Shown: positions 21,806 through 34,400 of the stretch, one piece after another
Layout of the letters: the number at the start of each line of letters is the position of its first letter
Numbering within the stretch: position 1 is the first letter of the stretch
Assembly (NCBI GenBank): GCA_902806565.1
Contig: CADCXA010000025.1
Span: 186,001-250,000 of the forward strand
Origin: Hypoxylon rubiginosum
Taxonomy: Eukaryota; Ascomycota; Sordariomycetes; Xylariales; Hypoxylaceae
Direction of reading: 5' to 3'
DNA length: 64,000 bases
Translations under genes and position numbers: made by a program
Notes under the pieces: generated by a model
The model's database searches: none
The model's input: the letters and a program-made list of their open reading frames with translations, nothing else
What the model was told of the DNA's origin: nothing

Positions 21806-24785
21806 TAGCTAGCTACCGTAATAAGCCATGCCTGTATGCCTGATGCCTGGATAAGGAGTTATCCCCGTCTGCTTGGGTGAGTAAAGGTAAGGAATTTTAC
21901 AGTGGTTTGGTTGTATTCCGTCGACTCAAGCTTTATGAAAGCAGAGGCAAGCCGGGCAAGCATAGCTGACAGTGAACCGCATATGATTCATAGGTAATAA
22001 AACAAACGTGATTGACGCTCGTGTTTCTTTTCAGAGACATGTATCACACTCTGGCACGTCTAGCCTACAGTAGCGCTTCGCGGAAGCAAATCGAGGGACC
22101 ACGTTTCTCGCGACCGGATGCAAGACAGATCTGGGGGAACGGGGATCACCGCTGAAAAGAGCAAGGGAAGCGGGCGAGGCGGGGCTCCTGGTGTTAGTGC
22201 TGGTGCTGGTGCTACCGTCTACGCAGCAGCAATAGCCCTGAATACAAGCGGACAGCAGCGCAGTAGTGCATGTGTTAATGGGTCGAGGCATGTACAGTAC
22301 TTTTACAATTACTGTATATTTGCCTCCTCAGTTACACTGCTAGACTGCTACCGTACCGTACTTGTCAAGCTTCAGTGTTGTCAACCCCAGACTTGAGAGG
22401 ACAAGTAATTAACCATGTACTTCATATTGATTGCGACTCTCCCCTTACATACTACAGCAAGAGGTGGTGGTAAGCAAATTTCTTGCGACCACCATTCGAC
22501 ACATTCGACGCAATGGGCGCCAGTCAAGTGTGAACACACCTGTTAGCGTAGCCAGTTAATATCTACCTCGCGCAAATTGACGAAATATTACCGGGTTTCT
22601 TCTAGAGTAGCCAATGGCGAGCGTCGCAGTTGTCAGCATCACTTCCCAAGGGAGGAAAACTCCACGGGTCACGCGGACGGAAAAGAAGGAAGGAAAAAAA
22701 AGAATGCCAGAGAATGGAGGAGAAAATCAGAGAAAGAAAAGAGAGAGAGATCCTAGTCGTTTGGAAGGGAAATGCTTCCATTTTCGCTTCCATCGACCTT
22801 CTTCCAATCAGACCCATGTCTTCTCCGGCCGAAGAGCACGAAGCGAATGTGCCAAGCTCACGGTTAGAGAGGTCGTCTTGCAGATGTCGTTACTGCTGCT
22901 TGCATCGGCTACTCTCTTGCTGTCTGTTAGCTGCATCTGGGCGCGTACATACGAAGGAGACAGAGGATACATATAGCAACCAACTACTACATAGTATATG
23001 TGTCGTCTCCCCCCGTATTCGTACTGCCGACCCGGGGTAGCAGTTGGCTCTGAGGGGTACCATGGGACGCAGCAGCTTGTCTTCTTCTCGACCAGGCTAA
23101 CTTAATGCCACGACTTATACCTCCTCGCCTCCTTATATACCTGTAACCTAGTTTTATTTGCCAGGATACTTGGCTCGCTTCACCCAGGCCCTTGGGAATG
23201 GGCGGGAACCTCGGCAGGACAGGCTCTTAGGGCAGCCCCCTTCCCAGACTAGGGATTGGCTGACGAGGACGAGTTTTCTATTTCGCCGCCGCTGAGTCGT
23301 CAATTCTCAAGTTGTCAGCCCATCTCGCCAAGCCCGAAGATCAAGATCCCCACGGGGAGGTCATGCGCATTTGTGATTGGGCACCCGTGCCGCCAGAAAT
23401 GAGACACGGTTATTGCGATGCCGTTTTTAGCTCGACTACGTAGCCCGCCTAGGCTCTTGCCAATATAAATGACTGATCGAATGGACGCCCGTAGATGCTG
23501 GGTAAAGGTGTGTGATATAATATGAAACCCAGCGCTCAATAGGCAAGCCCAACCGGCCGGCACCACATCGCGTACATATGCGGGAATAATGCCAAGGACG
23601 ACCTTAAGTCACGTTCCCTCGACAATATGTTGCCGTTCTCCTCGTTTGATTACCTTATGTATGTAAGGTTCCAGTCGTGATGCAATACAGACGAGACACC
23701 TAGAGGAATCTCTAGCAATGACCGCGCCCCTGACAAATGCGAGGCATATCTCTTACGAACCTCGTCACCGTTTCACTGCCGTGGAAACAAGCCCAAGACA
23801 ACGAGGCCTTTCCGCTCCTAGCCTTATAACTCACCGTAGCTAAAGGGCGGAGAAAAGGGGAACCGCCGCGCGGAGTACTTGAGGGTTGAGTCTGGGCATG
23901 TTCTCCGATACCGCGCCGGTGGGAGCATACCATAGGCTCATCACACGTTTTAGCGAGAATACTGGATACAAGTGCGAGTCGTGACGAATCTATCAAGCAG
24001 GTTTCTCTTAGCTCAACTACCTGGTATATCAGAGCTATAGGTTAGGTATCAATACATTATGTAAATGAACACAGAGCATATCATTGCTCCTAAGTGTCAG
24101 GTATACTTTGGCTTCTTCCTCCCTTTGGCAATCATGAAACGGGATGAGTAGCAGCCCAAGCCAGTCTGCTCAGGAACCCCTAAGAGCGGTGAGGGCTCAC
24201 TTTCGTGATTTGAATTATCTAGACTTAGTGTGGCGAAGTTTACGTATCCTGGAGAAAGTAATAGGGGTTGAGATGAAACTGCGTTATTAACAAGTCACTT
24301 GAGCAGCTAAATCAAGAAACCACTTTTCATCGCCAATAGGGACAACATAGAAAGGGGACTAATATGGGACGTGATCAAGTGTCAAAGCGGCTAATTTAGT
24401 AGCTTCACATGAAAGCCATTGGGCTTCAGCAAAGTGCCCGACCAGACCATCACACTTCTAACATTGGATATAGTATACCTTCACTAGACTCCATAGAACA
24501 ATAAATAACCTAGACTAACCCGCGTAGGGCATCGTAAGTGTGATTAAATCAGATGTTTCCGAGCCAACTCGCTCTAATATTTAGCTTTGGCACCGAAATA
24601 TCCTACTCACAAGGAGCAACCTCAGCTTAGCCCCCTTTTTCCATAACAGTCTAGTGATAGTTTAGGTAGGTTAACCATACCCGTACATGGAGACAAGATT
24701 GCTGTTTCAATCGTGCCAGATGGTGCGTCCTACTGGAAAGGACTCCAACGTTTACGAGCGCAATGGAAAGTACCCGGCCCTGAAC

Positions 24786-26018
24786 TTAGGCGCAAATCTC
24801 ATGCGACCTCAGCAGGTTAGTGAGCTCGGGCTCTTCGACGCTCCTCCTGTCCCTGATGACGACGACATCGATACACCCGTCGCCGTCGAGAAGCTCGGAG
24901 AAATTAGCCCGGAGGTCGTCCATGAGCGGCCGCCGGCACATGTGGCACTTGCCCTCCCGGACAAGCGTCATGTACCAGTCGCCGCGGCTGTACACCGCGT
25001 CCCTCTCGCCCTTGAGGCATTCCGGCAGCCTGGGGTAGTCCTCCTTTCGCGCCCCTACCAGGTGGTGCAAGATCATGGAGTAGATATACAAGATGGAGCC
25101 CGGCGTCATGTGCCACGGGTGATTAGCCTCAGGCCGCCTCGCTCGGTGCCCTAGCTCCGGCCTCCACCACATCATCCAGCTGAGCGTCTGAAATTTTTCC
25201 TTGCCCATGCCCTCCGGCGGCGTCGTGAGGCTCAGCCGCGAGCCGAAGACGCAGCGCTCGACGTCGGACAGCCGCGCCGCCACGTGCGTGCGCCCGCCGG
25301 GCCGGAAGTCCTCGCCCACGCGCGGGGGCTGCTTACGGTCCGACGTGTTAGGCGCGACCGCGTACGCGAGGCACGGCCGCCCGCCGCCGCCGCCGCCGCG
25401 ACGGTCCCGGAAGACGCTGCCGAGCACGAGCCCGTTGCGGACCGGGTACACGCGGTTGCCGCCCGTGCTCCGGGTGTTGGGGCACAGCAGCGGCTGCCCG
25501 GTGCCGACGATGGCGTGCCGGGCGGCCTGCAGGCGGCTCGCGCGACACGTCGCGAGGCACGCCGCCAGCATCCTAGCGGTAGCGCACGACGCGGCCCCTC
25601 CGCGCTGGCGGATCACGCGCGACATCGCCGCCTTGGCTAGGCCGAGGCTGGACCTGGCCTCCGAGGCCCGGCGGTCGAAATCCCTCACGCTTTCCAGGTA
25701 GGCCCACAGGTCGGGGCGGTGGGCCTGGCCCGGATCCGGGGCTCCCCGCGGGGGCGGGTGGGAGTCCAGGCTCGTCGGCATGCCTTCCGGGAGGACGTAC
25801 GGGATCAAGCCGGGCTCGTCCGTGGGTCCGAGTTGAGGAATTGAGACGAGCGGCCATGCTGTGGTGATGTGGGGTGTAGTCCATTCGATTTGGATGTATG
25901 AGGAGTCATGTAGTGCTAATTCCCATATGTGCAGTTGCAGCTCGATTGGAAGGTCCGGAAATCGGTGGAAAACGCGGTTTGAAAGGATGTCTGTTGACGG
26001 CGTCGGGTGAGGGACCAT
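24786..26018 (-). CDS. 2EXR-domain protein
   Basis: A single open frame of 410 aa starts at 26018. The N terminus has the fungal 2EXR signature (FHRFPDLPIELQLHIWELAL, about residues 18-37), which pairs an F..F..LP.E.....IW core with a downstream E.R-type element. The 2EXR family is large and fungal-specific, and its molecular function is unknown. The middle holds a Gly run (RRGGGGGGRP, about 207-216) encoded by a CCG/GCC-rich low-complexity stretch, so its length may vary. A C-terminal pair of Cys (CHMCRRPL) is followed by an acidic tail. The coding sequence is very GC-rich compared with the AT-leaning flanks. It is a solitary gene with no operon-like partner. Confidence 0.82.
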   Translation of the reverse strand: MVPHPTPSTDILSNRVFHRFPDLPIELQLHIWELALHDSSYIQIEWTTPHITTAWPLVSIPQLGPTDEPGLIPYVLPEGMPTSLDSHPPPRGAPDPGQAHRPDLWAYLESVRDFDRRASEARSSLGLAKAAMSRVIRQRGGAASCATARMLAACLATCRASRLQAARHAIVGTGQPLLCPNTRSTGGNRVYPVRNGLVLGSVFRDRRGGGGGGRPCLAYAVAPNTSDRKQPPRVGEDFRPGGRTHVAARLSDVERCVFGSRLSLTTPPEGMGKEKFQTLSWMMWWRPELGHRARRPEANHPWHMTPGSILYIYSMILHHLVGARKEDYPRLPECLKGERDAVYSRGDWYMTLVREGKCHMCRRPLMDDLRANFSELLDGDGCIDVVVIRDRRSVEEPELTNLLRSHEICA

Positions 26019-27295
26019 GTTGATACCAGTTTTTCTTTACCTAGGTACTTAGAATTGAATAGCCGAAGTCGCCTATAGCAAGAATAAGTCGTGTAGCTCT
26101 AGTCATTCGTCTGGTAGCCATATATGTGACTACGCTGGTCCTGGGATTGATTTGCAGTTGGGTTGTTAGGCCCTTCTTAAATATTTTACCATTTTGGTAC
26201 GAGTTTCAAAACTGTTTGGCTTCCGGGTATTTGTGTCCAAAATCGAGGCGCAGTCAACGACTCCGACAACAGCGTGGTAGTCGATCACCTCCTGGATCCA
26301 CCATCTACACTGCACAGCCACAAGAGTAGCAGTTCCACCAAGAGCACCAATCCCCGTGTAGGATAAGCTCCAGAGATATATTTATCTGACATCAGACATA
26401 CTTTAGCCTGTAGGTTATTGATTCAGTATTGTGGCGTCAATTTCCTCGCTGATGTTTGCGCTGTTTTCTTATATATATCCACCTGGCATTTGCGGGCAAA
26501 CATCACGAAGGTTATGACTATCAACATCGGGGAGCGAGCCCGGTGGTTAAAACTCGTGACACGTGTTGAAATGGCTATTGCTATGTCCATAAACGAGATA
26601 TTAGGTCACAAATAGAACTTGAGGTATATAGCGATGAGATATTGAAGGCCGAAGGGGAAAGGGGGAGGGCTCACAATGCTTGATTTGCTTATTGTTGCCT
26701 TCCGTAATTTTGTGATTCGGCTTCGTAATTGCTACAAACTACCTAGGTAGGTACCTTCTAGGAAGAAAATTGATCTCCTTACAAGGTTATATTTTGATAC
26801 CTAGGCTGGTAGCCGTGTAGGTCCAACGAGTAACATGTTTTACGCCCCTTGCATGCTGTTTATAGATTACATGAGTATCTTAAAGCACATACCTATCTCT
26901 AAACTGTCAAACATTCGCTGTTCACTCGTTTGGACAAAGTGCTTATCACGAAGCAACTGCCTAGATAGCTACTGGTTATGTTTCTCGCTATCGTATTGGT
27001 CAGGCATTCTGCCAAATTTCCATCCTCAGTAGTCTTCGTTACCTGGTATTCATCCGGCTATATATTGCGTTACTTATCTACCTTGATACCTCAAGTATCT
27101 CAAACAGTGGAGCTATAAGTATACTTGCCATTGTGATTCCACTCACAAGGAAACAATCCCATTCATAAAGGAACAGTTCCATGAACAAGGAGGCACGCAC
27201 GGCACATATAAAGGATTCATCAGCTTCCTTAGTTCCCCCAAGACTAATAAGTGAGCTTGACCGGAAAGGGCAATCTTGGTCACAAATATATCACG
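26019..27295. other. divergent intergenic region, 2EXR gene / cyclase-like gene
   Basis: This separates two divergent genes. CTAGGTA-type palindromes occur at 26038-26052 and 26740-26755. Short open frames (26126-26329, 26418-26615, 26835-27032) have no recognisable protein features. Confidence 0.55.
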
Positions 27296-28484
27296 ATGCA
27301 TTCTGTCCGGGCTCTCTTTACTGCGGCTAGCTTCATGGCCTTGGCCGAAGCAGCTAAGCACCAGCTCATTATTGGTACCTTCAGTACTGACTTCCTCTAC
27401 ACTGCAGAGTACGATGATACGGCTCAAACCCTCGAGCTTGTCAAGAAGACTCCCACCAACGCAGCCAGCTCTTGGATCTCTTTGAGCGTAAGTCACTAAC
27501 AACCCTAGCCATTATAAGGAGAGCGATGCTAATCTCAATTTGTTATAGCACGACAGGAAAAACTTATACGGCACCGACTGGAACGCGGAGAAACCTTCCT
27601 TTGTCAGCTATAGCGTCAAGGATGCCAGCACCATCGACTACGAGGTACGACTCGAGGGCAGCTCGGACTGCACCGGAGAAAAGAGCATCTTCGTCGAGGC
27701 CAGCCCCAGCCCGCCTTATGCTGTTTATGGCAACTACTTCTACGGCAATGCCAAGTGCGGAACCGTCATGTCCGTACATGACAATGGAACTCTAGACTCT
27801 ATCATCCAGGGTTACGAGTACGGCGACGGCTCAGCTGTCCACGGTGTCTCCTTCAGCAGCGATTCCCAATACCTCTACTCTGCCGACGACGGCGGCAACT
27901 CGCTCTGGGTTCACCAAATCAACCAGGACAACGGGAGCCTCGAGTATCTGTCACGAATGACCTGGCCTCAGGATGGAGCCGACCCTCGTCACGTTGTTAG
28001 TCACCCGGCTGGCGGATACGTCTACACCGTCCTCGAGGGAACGAGTCAGGTCGCGATGTGCATGACCAGCGAGCTAGGCAAGCTGTACCCCATGCAGCAG
28101 ATCTTTTCCCTTATCAAAGACGACGACCAGGCCTCGGACTTCTGGGCCGACGAGGTCGCCCTGTCCGCCAACAACAAGTACCTTTGGGCAAGTAACCGCG
28201 CTCACAACTCGAGCCGCAAGGGATACATCTCGGCTATCGAAGTCAACGACGACGGTGCCCTTGTGAAGCAGTACTTCCTCACGGAGACGACGAACAGCGG
28301 TGGCTATGCCAACGCAGTTGCCCCTAGCCCGTTCGATGACGGCCTCGTCGCCATTACGGACAACTCAACCGGCTTTCTGGAGGTATGGAAGATGGACGAC
28401 GACAAGGCTGGCGCCAAGGTCGTAGCCCATCTCGATATTGATGATGCCGGCGGATGCTGTGCTAACGCCGTCTGGTACTCGTAA
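27296..28484 (+). CDS. secreted carboxy-cis,cis-muconate cyclase-like (lactonase-type beta-propeller) protein
   Basis: Exons 27296-27487 and 27549-28484, with a 61-bp intron (GTAAGT, branch CACTAAC, acceptor TTATAG), give 375 aa. Residues 1-19 are a signal peptide (MHSVRALFTAASFMALAEA). The remainder fits the 7-bladed propeller of fungal 3-carboxy-cis,cis-muconate lactonizing enzyme (CMLE, protocatechuate branch of the beta-ketoadipate pathway) and the related 6-phosphogluconolactonase-type lactonases: HQLIIGTFSTDFLYTAEYD, GSAVHGVSFSSDSQYLYSADDGGNSLWVHQI, DPRHVVSHPAGGYVYTVLEGTSQ, WADEVALSANNKYLWASNR. A secreted form would act outside the cell, unlike the cytosolic pathway enzyme, so the true substrate may differ. 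The start at 27296 is chosen because it begins directly with the signal peptide; an in-frame upstream start at 27251 would bury it. Confidence 0.88.
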
Positions 28485-29248
28485 TTCTCACGTCTTTAGA
28501 TATTTTCTTTCGATGCCCGTAGTCATAACGACCCTAAGTCATTAGTTAGATAAATAGATGTATCTGTATTGGGCTAAGACGCCTTTTCCTCCCCGGCATA
28601 ATTTTCTCCTAATAGTACGTGAATTTTTGGACAGCAAAGAGTGCATTAAATTTCCCTTGGAATATTACCAAAGATAAACTAATCTTAAGTTGCCTTAGGT
28701 ACCTATGAATTGGTAGGTATATGATACATATAGTTGATTTCGTAATGGTTTATTCCGCTGGGCAAGTGTCACGAGACCGTCCAAGCGATGAGGGTAACCA
28801 AGACGTTGTTGCACGAGGAGCTAAAGACCTAACAGCTACGAGCGTATTCGTATATACAAGAATGACAAACAAAGAAGCCTATCAGGCAAGGGAACTTCGC
28901 CTCCGATACCGCTATCCTAGGGGTCACGATACCTCCTGGATAGTAAGGGCTAGGTTTGTGTAACAAGACCTAAGTCCTCCCTAACAAATCACATGCCTTC
29001 TAGTGTACTCAGTCTAATGACTAATTGGTCTACACTAAGTACATGACCTCGACGCATCAGCCCTCCATCATCCTAGTGGCGCATCTCAGTGGTAAGCTCT
29101 TAGGTACCTATCTCTTAGTCGTAAGATACGTGTAGCTTCCCAGTCCTACACCACCTTCACTCTCATCTTCATTCCGTCGACTGGTTTTGACGTCACTTGT
29201 CTTGTCTGCGCCGCCTTTATCAGCTGGATTCTCGAAGATGGTCACATG
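28485..29248. other. convergent spacer between cyclase-like gene and P450 pseudogene
   Basis: No gene was recognised. CTTAGGTACCTAT-type motifs lie near 28692-28705 and 29099-29112. The short open frame at 28721-28963 is not protein-like. Confidence 0.55.
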
Positions 29249-30883
29249 TTATTGTAGGATACTCACCGTGTACAGTTCCTCTGTCACCTTGTACTGGCCC
29301 TTCTTAGTATCCAGTTTTGGCCGGCCACCCTCGTCAAGGGCGAATTCGCCTAGGCCTACCTTAATAAAGTCATACCGGCGGACTGCCAGCGCGATGATGA
29401 CGCGCGCTTCTATGTTGGCTAATTCCTGGCCGATACAATTTCGCGGGCCGCGCTCGAATGGGCGCCACGCGCCGGCCGGGATTGCTGTTTGCCCCACCGC
29501 ATCCGAATTGTCGTCGGCTAACCAACGTTCGGGCACGAAGTCGTCGGCGGTGTCGCCATAAGCCTTAGGGTCCGTGTGGATGATACTTTGGCAGTTGTAG
29601 ACCAACAGACCGTCTAGGCATTCCTGCTGTCCGTTAGGCATACGAACGGTGAAGCCAGAACCCGGCGGTATCACACGCGCGGTGCCGCCCGGTGGGTGTA
29701 GTCGTAGTGATAACCGCCGAAATGTATGGCATCTGTTGCACCAAATCCACTCGCTCAAGCAGTCGGGCGCGCACGGTGGCGGGGCTCGAATCGGGACCAA
29801 GCAGGCTGTTCAGCTCGGCATGTACAGCGCGTAGGGCGTGAGGGGTTCGAGAGAGTTCATAAAACACCCATGAGAGTAGGATACTAGTAGTATCGTGCCC
29901 TGCAAACAAGAATGTACGCAGTTGATCACACGTTTCATCAACGATGTCCGGCGTTAGAGTCGCAATGTCTTGTAGTCCGAGAGAAAGAACACTGCGGGCA
30001 TTGACCGTATTCTTCCCTGTTTCATGAAGATCGGCATGCTTGTGGCGAACAATGGCTTGTAGCAAGCTAGTGATGCGGTTTGACAACGCGGCCCGTCTCC
30101 TGACTTTACGAATGGTAAGCCACCACGGTAGATTGAATCGCTCGCCATTATAGGCATCAAGCAGAGTCTCGAACAAGTCCACCAGCTCTCCTATTTTGCC
30201 TTGATCATAGTACTGGGCATCGAGATCGGTTTCCATGACGACCTTTCCAATCACGTCAAAGGTCAGCCGAGTAGTAAGGCTCATCAGTGAGAAGGTATCT
30301 TCAGTTTTAGAAAGAGAGTCTAGGCGCTCTAGAAAGATCAAGCCCTTGTCTAGGATCTCAGGCACAAAAGTGATCAAATATTGAGGCGCAAACCCCGGGC
30401 TAAACCTCTTGCGAAGCAGTTTCCATTCTTCGTTCTAGGAGATGGTCAGTCTGAATATCAGCACTGATAAGGAAGCCATACATGTTGAGAAAAAATGGAA
30501 GTCTGGCCTGTCAGATATAGTAAACGCTCTAAGGACCTAGAAGACTTGGGAGGGCTTGTGGGGAAAATCTTGGACGCTTTGGTGAGCTGGTCAGCGATCT
30601 CGTGGTCTCCGACCACTACCATAGGGTCGTTGATAGGTCGCATGTCGATGAACATCAGAGGGGGTCGACCCAGCGCTCGATTCATAGATACAATAGCGAG
30701 GTCGGCGTGAGCGTTAGGCTTATTGCGTTTCATAAACTCCCCAAATAATTTGAGATGGCCGAGGAGCAGTGAGGTTGGATGCTGTGGAATATGCGCATAT
30801 TGACGAAATCGAATATATCGTAGTTTGCGGTAGAAAATTGTAAAAACCACTAATGTGGCAGCAACAAGCAATGGCACGACCAT
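29249..30883 (-). pseudogene. cytochrome P450, frameshifted in helix K (loss of ExxR Glu)
   Basis: Exon 1 (30883-30482) begins with an N-terminal membrane anchor (MVVPLLVAATLVVFTIFY). A 47-bp intron (30435-30481, donor GTATGG, acceptor CTAG) joins QH to NEEWKLLRKRFSPGFAP, the usual helix-C region. The oxygen-binding helix I reads FLFAGHDTTSILLSW. The frame then breaks at 29707/29708: the sequence after ...MPYISAVI should encode K-E-T-L-R-L-H-P-P, but 8 bases are missing, removing Lys-Glu-Thr and shifting frame. Reading resumes in the next frame at LRLHPPGGTARVIPPGSGF and runs through the intact haem loop FERGPRNCIGQE to the stop at 29249. The lost Glu belongs to the invariant ExxR motif, so even a read-through product should not fold around haem. 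No intron explains the gap. A sequencing or assembly error is the main alternative. Substrate unknown; related P450s serve secondary metabolism. The start lies about 140 bp from the AT block. Confidence 0.85.
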
Positions 30884-31143
30884 CTTCAAAAGAAAGTTGA
30901 GATAGTTAGGTATCGTCTGTGTCGTGCTGAGCTACCTAACGTGGAACTAACCACCTTGACCCTTTTTTACACGGGACCCCCTTTTGCATACCCTTTTACA
31001 CCTAAATTCCAAAATTCCAACCTGCTTTAATTTAATAATAAATAATACTATAATATTAGAATTATTTTTATTTAATAAATAACTTAGTTTTATTATATAT
31101 TTAAAATTTATAAAAAATATAAAATAATATTTATTTTAAAATA

Positions 31144-31408
31144 ATTATTATATATTATTTAAATAAATAAAAAAGTTAAACTTAGTTATTTAAAAATAAA
31201 TAAGCGTATTTAAATATAAAGAATTAAAAAAAAAAAATTTATAAGTTATATATATAATTATTTTAAAATAATTTATTTTTTATTAATATATATTTATTTA
31301 AAATATTATATATATTTTAATTTTAATTTTAACTTTTAAATTAATAAGGTAATATTTATATATAAATTATATATATAAGTTATAAATATTTAAATTTATA
31401 TTATAATA
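31144..31408 (+). repeat. left copy of outer direct repeat
   Basis: 265 bp match 60116-60382 in the same orientation, with most differences being C/T or G/A transitions and two small indels. It lies about 120 bp inside the left edge of the AT block. Similarity may continue weakly to about 31440 after an indel. It could be an LTR of the outermost element or two separate insertions of one repeat. Confidence 0.75.
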
Positions 31409-34400
31409 TTATTTTTATTTTAAAAAAAATATATATATTTTTATATATTATTTTTTTTTTATTATAAGCTTTTATTTTTTAATAAAACTAACTTATTATT
31501 ATTTATATATAATTTATTAAATTTATTATATTTTGTTATTTTTTTAATTTTTTTAATTTTATTAATAGTTTTAATTATTTTAAATTATTATTATAATATT
31601 TTTATAATAATAATATATTATTTTTAAAATTTAATATATTATATTATTTTAAATTAAAGTTTTAATTTAATTATTATATTTAATATTATAATTATTTATA
31701 ATATATTTTAAATAAAAATATTTTATTTATTTATTATTTTTTAATATTATTTAATTTAATTATATTTATTTTTTAATATTATAATATTTATATTATAACT
31801 AGTATTTTTTTATTATAAATACCGTAATTATATTTTATATTTTATATTATTTTTAAAAAATAAATTATTAAATATTATTTTTTTATTTTTAAGTTTTATT
31901 ATATTATAACACCCGCCACTATATTATTTAAAATATTAATTTTAATTTTAATTTCTAAATTATAATTAAAATAATATAAAATTAATATATATATTATTTT
32001 ATATTTTAATTTATTAAAGGTTTTTTAATAAAATTTTATTTAATTAAAAAATACGCTTTTTTTTATAAGGTTATTAAGTGGTTAAATTATACGTTTATAG
32101 TTTTAAATAAACTTTTTATAAAAATTATAAAAACCTAAAAAAAATTATATTTTTTTAACATTTTTTAGTTTTTTTTAATTTATTAATAATATAATTTTTA
32201 AAAAATCTATTATTATATTATTAGTTTTTATAATAAACCTTAAAAATTTTATTTTCTTTATATAAAATTTATATTTAATTATATTAATTTAAAGATTTAC
32301 TATATATAAACATTTTAATATTAAATTAATATATAAAATATATTTTTTTTTAAATTATAAATAAATTAATATATTATTTAAATACGTATTATAAAATTCG
32401 TTAAAATATTTTATTAAAATATTATAAATAAAGTATTAAAAGTTTAATAATTTATTTAAAAAGTTAAAAAAAAAAACTTTATATTTATAAAAACTATAAT
32501 AAATTTAAAATATTATTAAGTTTTTTAAATTTAAATTAAACTAAATATAATAAAAAGTTTATTAAATATTTATTTTATTAAATATTTTAGTTATAAATAT
32601 TTTACTAAAAATCTTTTTAATTAATAATAATAAATATTAATTTTTTTTAATAAAGTTATTAAGTTTTTAATAATTAATATAAAATTATAAACCGTTATTT
32701 AATTTTAATATAAAAAGTATTAATATTATTTATAATAATATATTTAATTTTATAAATTTTTTATAAATATATTTTATTATATATTTTTTATAAGTTTTTA
32801 ACTTATTTATTAATATTTTATATAAAAAAAAATAACTTAATTTCTTAGGCTTTTTTTTAAATTTAATCTTATAATTTACTTTTAGTTAATATAATAAAAT
32901 CTTATTTAATATAATTTTATTAAAAATATTTAAATAATTATAATATTCTTTTAATATTATTTATATTATTAATTATTTTAATTTATTTTTATTTTAAAAT
33001 TTAAAATTATATTTATAATTATTACATTTTTATTTATTTTTTAATAAACGGTTAATATTATAAAAATTAATTTTTTTAATTTTAATTTTTTTTAAGAACT
33101 TATAAAAAGATTCGGTTTTAATAAAAACTATATTTAATTTATAATTTTTATATTATATTATTATATTATAATATATATAATAATAACCTTTTTTATTTAT
33201 ATTTAAATATAAATATAATATTTTTATTTTTTATTTTTTTTAAAAAGGTTATTAATTTTCTTTTATAATTTAAGTTATATATAATATAACTTATTTATTT
33301 TTTAAAATAAAATTATTATTAATATTTATATTATTTTTTTAAATATTATTATTATTAATATTTTTAGCTTTAAGTTTTTTTATATTTTTAACTAATAAAT
33401 TATATCGTGAACTTACGTTTAATATTTATATTATTTTTTTATTATTAGTTAATAACCGGTTTATTAATATTAATTCTTTTTTTTTATTTTTTTATTTTAA
33501 TTATAAATATTTTATTAAAATTTATTATTTATATTTTTTATTAAACGTCTTATATTATTTATTTTAATATTTTTTAATTATTATATAATTTAAATATCTA
33601 GGAATAAAAGTTAATAATAAATAATATTAATTATAATATTATATTTTTTAAATTATTTTTTTTAATAATAATATTTTATTTTATATTAATAATTATTATT
33701 AATATTTATTTAATTATTTAATTATTAATATAAATATTTATTAATAATAATATATTAATTATTTATATAGATTTTTTATTATATTTATTAATATATTATA
33801 ACTTAAATCCAGTTTTTAATAATATTTATAATAATTTTTAAATTTTTCTTATAAAATTAATATTAATAAAAATATATTTTTTAATTTTAATATTTTTTAA
33901 TAAGTTATTTATAATTAATAATAATTTATTATTAGTTATTATAATAATAAATAATAAAAATTATTTAAGATATTATTAAGGTTTATTTTAAATAAAAATT
34001 CTTTTTTTAAAATAAAATCTATATTTTTTAAAGTTAATTTTTTATTTTTAAGTTATTAAACGTTAAATTTTTATTATTTTTAAAAGTAATTTTTTTATAA
34101 TTAAACGTTTTTTTTTATTAAATTTTTAATATTATATTTATTAAGTTATTATTTTAATAATTTTTATTTTTTTAATTTTATTATTTATAATTTTTATTTT
34201 ATTACAAGGTAATTTTTTAAAGTAATTATAAGATATATATGTTTATTTTTTATATTTAAAATAACGTTTTTTAATTATAAATTTAATAAGCTTTTTTTTA
34301 AATAGTTTTAAAATTTAAGTTTTTTATTTTTAAATTTAATTTTAATTATTTATAAATTTTTAAGTGGATATGTTACTTTTAAAAATTCAGTTATAATTAA

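Larger units (their letters stand above)
19019..24785. other. 5.8 kb gene-poor intergenic region
   Basis: No open frame above about 140 codons is present, and those that exist lack domain-like sequence and overlap each other in opposite frames. It contains simple repeats (GGT/CTG runs at 20063-20102, a CAG run at 21771-21804), a perfect 22-bp palindrome (20749-20770) and several CTAGGTACCT motifs (about 20028-20056, 20470-20486, 20981-20992). The left end probably holds a long 5' UTR or promoter for the gene starting at 19018. No RNA gene was recognised. Confidence 0.55.

Noticed and set aside
29690..29730. Unannotated intron explaining the P450 frame break
   Set aside because: There is no usable GT...AG pair between ISAVI and LRLHPP. 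The missing stretch equals exactly K-E-T less one base, so a deletion is simpler.
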